NCBI GenBank assembly: GCA_035316005.1
Contig: DATFXK010000101.1
Location: forward strand, 1-9,185
Reading direction: 5' to 3'
DNA length: 9,185 nt
DNA from: JALZAA01 sp035316005
GTDB taxonomy: Bacteria; Actinomycetota; Acidimicrobiia; IMCC26256; JACDBD01
Shown: positions 5,248-9,185 of the stretch, piece after piece
Position numbering within the stretch: the first letter of the stretch is position 1
Layout of the letters: every line of letters begins with the position of its first letter
The notes under the pieces: generated by a model
What the model was told of the DNA's origin: nothing
Seen by the model: only the letters and a program-made list of their open reading frames with translations
Databases searched by the model: none
Translations under genes and position numbers: made by a program

Positions 5248-5808
5248 TCACGCGCGGGCGAGGTACTCCCCCGTCCGGGTATCGACCTTGATCCGCCCGC
5301 CCGGCTCGACGAACAGCGGGACCTGCACGACGAGCCCGGTCTCGAGCGTCGCCGGCTTCCGGGCGCCCGAAACCCGGTCGCCCTGCACACCAGGCTCGGT
5401 GTCGGTGACCGTGAGCTCCACGGCCGCCGGCAGCTCGATGCCTATGACGCGGTCCTGGTACATGGGCAGCACGGCGGTGTCGCCTTCCTTGAGGTAGCGC
5501 ACGGCCTGGCCGAGATCACCCGGCTCGACGTGCAGCTGCTCGTAGCTGTCGGTGTCCATGAACACGTACGAGCTGCCCTCGCGGTACAGGTACTGCATCG
5601 CGCGCTTGTCGATGACGGCGAGCGGCACCTTCTCGTCGGCGCGGAAGGTCTTGTCGACGACGGCGCCACTGCGCACGTTCTTCAGCTTCGTGCGGACGAA
5701 CGCTCCGCCCTTGCCCGGCTTCACGTGCTGGAACTCGACCACGGTGACGAGGCCCTCGGGGAGGTCGAGGGCCATGCCGTTCTTGAGGTCGTTCGTGGAG
5801 ACGCTCAC
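5248..5808 (-). CDS. efp: Translation elongation factor P
   Basis: EF-P enters the ribosomal E site and rescues ribosomes stalled on polyproline. The 186 residues form the usual three domains: a KOW-like N domain (1-65), an OB domain (about 66-127) and a C-terminal OB domain ending with GGRIKVDTRTGEYL. The tip loop of domain I is HVKPGKGGAFVRTK (28-41), with K33 at the position modified in many bacteria. No EpmA- or EarP-type modifying gene is in the window. The GTG start overlaps the pepQ stop (GTGA), and AAGGA lies 9 bases ahead. Placement between pepQ and nusB is the common actinobacterial and firmicute arrangement. Confidence 0.97.
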   Translation of the reverse strand: MSVSTNDLKNGMALDLPEGLVTVVEFQHVKPGKGGAFVRTKLKNVRSGAVVDKTFRADEKVPLAVIDKRAMQYLYREGSSYVFMDTDSYEQLHVEPGDLGQAVRYLKEGDTAVLPMYQDRVIGIELPAAVELTVTDTEPGVQGDRVSGARKPATLETGLVVQVPLFVEPGGRIKVDTRTGEYLARA

Positions 5809-6920
5809 AGCAGGAAGTCCTTGGGGAATCGGGTGAGGGCGCGGGCGCCATCGTCGGTGACGACCACGGTGTCCTCGATGCGCACACCCCCCGTGCCGGG
5901 GAGGTAGACGCCGGGCTCGACGGTCACGACGTAGCCGGAAGCCAACGTATCACGGGCCGTCTTGGCGACACGCGGGGCCTCGTGGATCTCGAGGCCGACG
6001 CCGTGTCCGGTTCCGTGGACGAATGCATCACCCCATCCGGCCGCTTCGATCACGTCGCGGCACGCCTTGTCGACCCGCGCGCAGTCGGCACCCGATGTCA
6101 CCGCATCGCGTCCCGATTGCTGTGCGTCGCGGACGACGTCGAACATGCGTCGCGCGTCGGGGCCCGGATCGCCCACGCTGAGGGTGCGCGTCATGTCGGA
6201 GCAGTACCCGTCGACGACGCAGCCGAAGTCGATGACCACCGGTTCACGGGCTTCGATCGGGCGGTTCGACGGCCGCGCGTGCGGCTTCGCTCCGTTCGGC
6301 CCGGACGCGACGATGGTGTCGAAGCTCGTTCCCGTGGCACCACGATCCCGCATCTCGAGCTCGAGCCACAGGGCGACGTCCCGCTCGGTCGGGCTCTCGG
6401 CGAGCCGGGGTGCCACGACGCCGAGGGCATCGTCGGCGATCGTGCACGCCGCCTGGATGCGCGCCACCTCCGCCGGCTCCTTCACGCGGCGCAGGTCCTC
6501 CACGAGGTGTTCGGTCGCGACGAGCTCGGCGCCGGCGAACCACTCGGCGGCGAAGGCCCGCTGCTGCGCCCATGTAACGCCGTGGGCCTCGAGCCCGAGC
6601 CGCCGGTACGCCGCCGCGGCGTCGCGCATCACGTCCCGCTGGCCCGACTGCGACGTCCGGACCTCGATCCGCGCCGCGACGCCCGCCTCACCGAGCTGGT
6701 CGGCCGCCTGCTCGGCATACCGGCCGTCGGTGACGAACACGATCTCGTCCGGGCTCACGAGGAGGAGCGCCGCGCTCCCCGTGAAGCCGGTGAGGTAGCG
6801 GACGTTCGGCAACCGTGTCACCAGCAGCGCGTCGATGCTCTCGGCTACGAAGCGGCCGCGCAGACGCTCCGTTCGTCCGGCGACATCCATCGGCGGCAGC
6901 TGCGTGAGCGTGTCGCTCAC
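5805..6920 (-). CDS. pepQ: M24B metallopeptidase, Xaa-Pro dipeptidase/aminopeptidase
   Basis: Cleaves peptides in which proline is the second residue, using two metal ions. The 371-residue protein has a creatinase-like N domain (about 15-135, with TRLPNVRYLTGFTGSAALLL) and a pita-bread catalytic domain. All five expected metal ligands are present: D231 in VIDFG, D242 in YCSDMTRTL, H306 in GTGHGVGLEIHE, E335 in VTVEPGVYLPG and E349 in GGVRIEDTV. GTG 6920 is chosen because AAGGAGG lies 4 bases before it and because it overlaps the aroQ stop (GTGA); ATG 6890, ten codons in, has no ribosome site. A longer open frame upstream of 6920 runs through aroQ and is not coding. Proline turnover and EF-P next door are functionally suggestive, but the order is conserved in many bacteria. 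Confidence 0.94.
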   Translation of the reverse strand: MSDTLTQLPPMDVAGRTERLRGRFVAESIDALLVTRLPNVRYLTGFTGSAALLLVSPDEIVFVTDGRYAEQAADQLGEAGVAARIEVRTSQSGQRDVMRDAAAAYRRLGLEAHGVTWAQQRAFAAEWFAGAELVATEHLVEDLRRVKEPAEVARIQAACTIADDALGVVAPRLAESPTERDVALWLELEMRDRGATGTSFDTIVASGPNGAKPHARPSNRPIEAREPVVIDFGCVVDGYCSDMTRTLSVGDPGPDARRMFDVVRDAQQSGRDAVTSGADCARVDKACRDVIEAAGWGDAFVHGTGHGVGLEIHEAPRVAKTARDTLASGYVVTVEPGVYLPGTGGVRIEDTVVVTDDGARALTRFPKDFLL

Positions 6921-7360
6921 CCCGCCTCCTTCAGCAGCGCCACCGCGGCCTCGAGCGCCAGGCGGTACCCGTGCCGGCCGAACCCGGCGACGGTCCCGGT
7001 CACGACGGGTGCGACGACCGACGTGCGCCGCCACGCCTCCCGGGCCGACGGGTTCGACAGGTGGAGCTCGATCTTCACCCCGTCGAACGCGGCCAGCGCG
7101 TCGGCAATGGCGTACGAGTAGTGCGTGAACGCGCCGGGGTTGATCACGATCGCCGGACAGCGGCCGTGCGCGCTCTGGATGGCGTCGACGATCTCACCCT
7201 CGTGGTTGGACTGCACGTGCTCGAGGTCGTGCCCGCTCGCCTCGGCGACGGCAAGCGCGTCACCGATGAGGTCGTCGAGCCTGTCGCGTCCGTAGATTTC
7301 CGGCTCGCGCTCTCCGAGCAGGTTCAGGTTCGGGCCCGACAGGAGCAGGATCGTCGCCAT
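6917..7360 (-). CDS. aroQ: Type II 3-dehydroquinate dehydratase
   Basis: Removes water from 3-dehydroquinate to give 3-dehydroshikimate, the third shikimate step. The 147 residues match the small dodecameric type II enzyme rather than the type I aldolase. Visible active-site parts: GPNLNLLGEREPEIYG (9-24) with R18 and catalytic Y23 in the flexible lid, QSNHEGEIVD (50-59), INPGAFTHYS (73-82) with N74 and H80, the substrate loop IELHLSNPSARE (97-108) with catalytic H100, and R111/R112. ATG 7360 starts 5 bases after the aroB stop, with GGAAGG 9 bases ahead. It is translationally linked to pepQ by GTGA. Confidence 0.97.
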   Translation of the reverse strand: MATILLLSGPNLNLLGEREPEIYGRDRLDDLIGDALAVAEASGHDLEHVQSNHEGEIVDAIQSAHGRCPAIVINPGAFTHYSYAIADALAAFDGVKIELHLSNPSAREAWRRTSVVAPVVTGTVAGFGRHGYRLALEAAVALLKEAG

Positions 7361-7365
7361 CGCCT

Positions 7366-8448
7366 TCAGCCTTCCACGCCGACAGATTCGAACGCGCGGG
7401 CGAGCTCGGGCGCTGCAGGATCGATGTCGACGGGGCTAAAGCCGTCCGGCCCCGGCAACACGAACGTCAGGCCCCCCTTCGCCTTCTTGTCGCGGTGCAT
7501 CTGATCGATGCAAACGGCTCGTGAGATTCGCCCCATTCCGACAGCTGTTGGCAGCCCGATGTTCTCCAGCACAGCTCGATGCTCTGCACATTCCGCTGGC
7601 GACAGGAGACCCCTTCTCAGCGCCAGAGCGTCGGCAAAGACCAGCCCGATGGCCACGGCCTCGCCGTGAAGTAGGTCGTAGCCACTCACGGCCTCGAGTG
7701 CGTGCGCAAGCGTGTGCCCGTAGTTCAACACCGCACGCTTGCCCGTGCGTTCCTGGGGGTCGGCTGCGATGTAGACGGCCTTGATGCTGGCGCACTCGGC
7801 AATCAGCTCGGTCACGACGCTCGCGTTCCGCGTGCACAGTTGCTCGACCTCATCCGCCAGCAACTTCGCCAAGCGCCCGCCTTCCGGCAGGAACGCGTAC
7901 TTCGCGACCTCGCCGAGCCCGGCTCGGTACTCACGGTCGGGAAGTGTCCGCAACGTGTCGACGTCTGCGAGCACGGCGATGGGTTGATGAAACGCCCCGA
8001 CGAGGTTCTTCCCGGCCGGCAGATTCGCCGCCGTCTTGCCACCGATGGCGGCGTCCACCTGGGCGAGGAGCGTCGTGGGAGCCTGCACGATGTCGATGCC
8101 ACGGTGGTAGATGGCGGCGGCGAACCCACCGGCGTCGCCGACGACCCCTCCCCCTAGAGCCACGAGCGCGTCACCCCGGAGCAGCCCCGCGGTCGAGAGC
8201 TCGTCGCAGATGAACTCGACCGATTGCAGCGACTTGGCCGTCTCGCCATCCGCGATCGTCACGAGGATCGGACGCGCTCCGGCCTCGCCCAATACGGACT
8301 CGACCAGATCGGAGTACTCGACCAACGTGCGTTGACTGACGATGCCGACGCGCGGTCGATCCCGCAGGACGGTGGCGATCTCACGCAGTGCGCCGGGCCC
8401 GACCACGACGTCGTAGGGCGGATCGACCGGAACGGTGATGCGCCTCAT
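7366..8448 (-). CDS. aroB: 3-Dehydroquinate synthase
   Basis: Converts DAHP to 3-dehydroquinate using NAD and a divalent metal, the second shikimate step. The 360-residue length is normal. Motifs: DGETAKSL (68-75), ALGGGVVGDAGGFAAAIYHR (97-116) for NAD, APTTLLAQVDAAIGGKTAAN (123-142) and AGKNLVGAFHQP (145-156). The metal ligands are E180 in GLGEVAKY, H245 in LNYGHTLAHALE and H261 in LLHGEAVAIGL. ATG overlaps the aroK stop (ATGA). Base use is less GC-rich than in its neighbours: three 60-base rows counted by eye inside it gave 35, 40 and 39 G+C, against 44 in a row within clpS. This may point to recombination with a less GC-biased relative. Confidence 0.97.
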   Translation of the reverse strand: MRRITVPVDPPYDVVVGPGALREIATVLRDRPRVGIVSQRTLVEYSDLVESVLGEAGARPILVTIADGETAKSLQSVEFICDELSTAGLLRGDALVALGGGVVGDAGGFAAAIYHRGIDIVQAPTTLLAQVDAAIGGKTAANLPAGKNLVGAFHQPIAVLADVDTLRTLPDREYRAGLGEVAKYAFLPEGGRLAKLLADEVEQLCTRNASVVTELIAECASIKAVYIAADPQERTGKRAVLNYGHTLAHALEAVSGYDLLHGEAVAIGLVFADALALRRGLLSPAECAEHRAVLENIGLPTAVGMGRISRAVCIDQMHRDKKAKGGLTFVLPGPDGFSPVDIDPAAPELARAFESVGVEG

Positions 8449-8969
8449 CGTGGGTACACCTGGAGCACGGCGTCGACGACCTCGGGGACAGTGCGGTTCT
8501 CGGTGTCGACGACCGCGTCAGCGGCGGCTTCGTAGGCGGCGGCGCGGACGGTCGCCAGCCGCTCGAGGGTCGTAGTCCCCCTTCCCCGGAGCAGCGGGCG
8601 CTCGGATCCGTCCTTGACACGCGCCATCAGGGTCGCAGGCGGGGCCTGGAGCCACACGACGAATCCGTCCCGGTGCAGAAGGCGGCGGTTGTCGCCGTCG
8701 AGGACGGCTCCGCCACCGCACGCGATCACCGCCGGTGTCGGCGTCGCGCACGCGTCCGCCACCGCCCGGCGCTCGCGCGCGCGGAAGCGCGCTTCGCCTT
8801 CCTGGGCGAACACGTCGCTCACGGACATGCCCGTGTTGGCCTCGACGATGTCGTCGGTGTCGACGAAGGGTCGGGTGAGGCGCGTCGCGCACGCGGCACC
8901 GACCGTCGTCTTGCCCGCGCCCATGAGGCCGATGAGCACGAGATGGCGGCGCGGGCCGTCGTCACTCAT
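8445..8969 (-). CDS. aroK: Shikimate kinase
   Basis: Phosphorylates shikimate at the 3-hydroxyl with ATP, the fifth shikimate step. The 174 residues form a single P-loop NMP-kinase-like domain: Walker A GLMGAGKTT (14-22), shikimate-binding D39 in FVDTDD, R63 in ARFRARE, the GGG turn at 85-87 (IACGGGAVL), lid arginine R124 in SERPLLRG, and R142 in VRAAAYEAAAD. By comparison with the M. tuberculosis enzyme all key substrate and nucleotide residues are kept. The ATG overlaps the aroC stop (ATGA) and its own stop overlaps aroB, so translation is probably coupled; no separate ribosome site is evident. Confidence 0.97.
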   Translation of the reverse strand: MSDDGPRRHLVLIGLMGAGKTTVGAACATRLTRPFVDTDDIVEANTGMSVSDVFAQEGEARFRARERRAVADACATPTPAVIACGGGAVLDGDNRRLLHRDGFVVWLQAPPATLMARVKDGSERPLLRGRGTTTLERLATVRAAAYEAAADAVVDTENRTVPEVVDAVLQVYPR

Positions 8970-9185
8970 GTCGAGCGCAGCGAGGCGACGTACCCCTCGT
9001 AATTGCGCACGAGCTCCTCCAGCGAGTCGCCGCCGAACTTGCGCAGCGCTTCTGACGCGAGAACGAGCGCGACCATGGTCTCGGCGACGACCCCCGACGC
9101 GGGCAGGGCGGTCACGTCAGTGCGCTCGTTGAACGAGACCGTCTCCTCTTTCGTCTCGACGTCGACGGTGCGCAGCACCGGCCGG
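8966..9185 (-). CDS. aroC: Chorismate synthase, C-terminal end (runs off the right edge)
   Basis: Chorismate synthase makes chorismate from EPSP with reduced FMN, the last shikimate step. Only about the last 72 residues are in the window. They read RPVLRTVDVETKEETVSFNE, then RTDVTALPASGVVAETMVAL, VLASEALRKFGGDSLEE, and a short tail. The RTDV-(x)2-LPASGVVAETMVALVLA stretch and KFGGDS are the family's C-terminal signature. The frame stays open to the right edge, so the start lies outside; a GTG at 9178 is internal, not a start. TGA at 8966 overlaps the aroK ATG. Confidence 0.92.
   Translation of the reverse strand, partial: RPVLRTVDVETKEETVSFNERTDVTALPASGVVAETMVALVLASEALRKFGGDSLEELVRNYEGYVASLRST

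Noticed and set aside
4805..5251. Upstream extension of the clpS frame through nusB
   Set aside because: NusB motifs explain this stretch, and ClpS of normal length starts at 4804.
5982..7121. Long plus-strand open frame of 379 codons opposite pepQ and aroQ
   Set aside because: It is the antisense of two clear genes with full catalytic motifs. Its translation is Arg/Ala/Asp-rich without any family match, as expected in GC-rich DNA.
1..9185. tRNA, rRNA, CRISPR array, insertion sequence or phage genes
   Set aside because: No repeat-spacer pattern, transposase or integrase motif, terminal inverted repeats or tRNA-like cloverleaf was seen; nearly all bases are explained by the minus-strand genes.

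Overview
The window is a GC-rich, densely packed stretch in which every supported gene lies on the minus strand, so it reads from the right end to the left. Composition, the order aroC-aroK-aroB-aroQ-pepQ-efp-nusB followed by pyrR-pyrB-pyrC, a ClpS/DUF2017 pair and a mycobacterial-style PyrR leader all point to an actinobacterium (Actinomycetota). An Acidimicrobiia-like lineage is my guess; the sequence alone does not fix the species.

Right part (about 9185 to 5248): the 3' end of aroC (chorismate synthase), aroK, aroB and aroQ supply four steps of the shikimate pathway. They are followed by an M24 Xaa-Pro peptidase (pepQ) and elongation factor P (efp). Middle (5235 to 3217): nusB, clpS, a DUF2017 gene and a tandem-GNAT acetyltransferase. 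Most junctions in this half are 4-base stop/start overlaps (ATGA or GTGA) or gaps of a few bases, so it looks like one long, translationally coupled operon whose promoter lies outside the window.

Accessory patch (3181 to 2043): a decayed alpha/beta-hydrolase plus class III adenylate cyclase fusion gene, with one frameshift and a large internal deletion, then an intact small NTF2/SnoaL-like gene. This patch separates the nusB-clpS block from the pyr genes.

Left part (about 1990 to 1): the start of the pyrimidine operon, pyrR-pyrB-pyrC (pyrC cut by the window edge). Its leader is the most interesting piece. A hairpin with a perfect CNGNGA hexaloop and a 5' purine bulge, as in the PyrR-binding loop, sits directly before pyrR, and its lower stem contains part of the pyrR Shine-Dalgarno sequence. 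About 70 bases further on, inside the unusual N-terminal extension of the pyrR reading frame, lies a second hairpin followed by a U-rich run, which looks like an intrinsic terminator. Together they suggest that PyrR represses its own translation and that loss of translation exposes a terminator, giving two-step control of the operon. No tRNA, rRNA, CRISPR array, insertion sequence or origin was seen.
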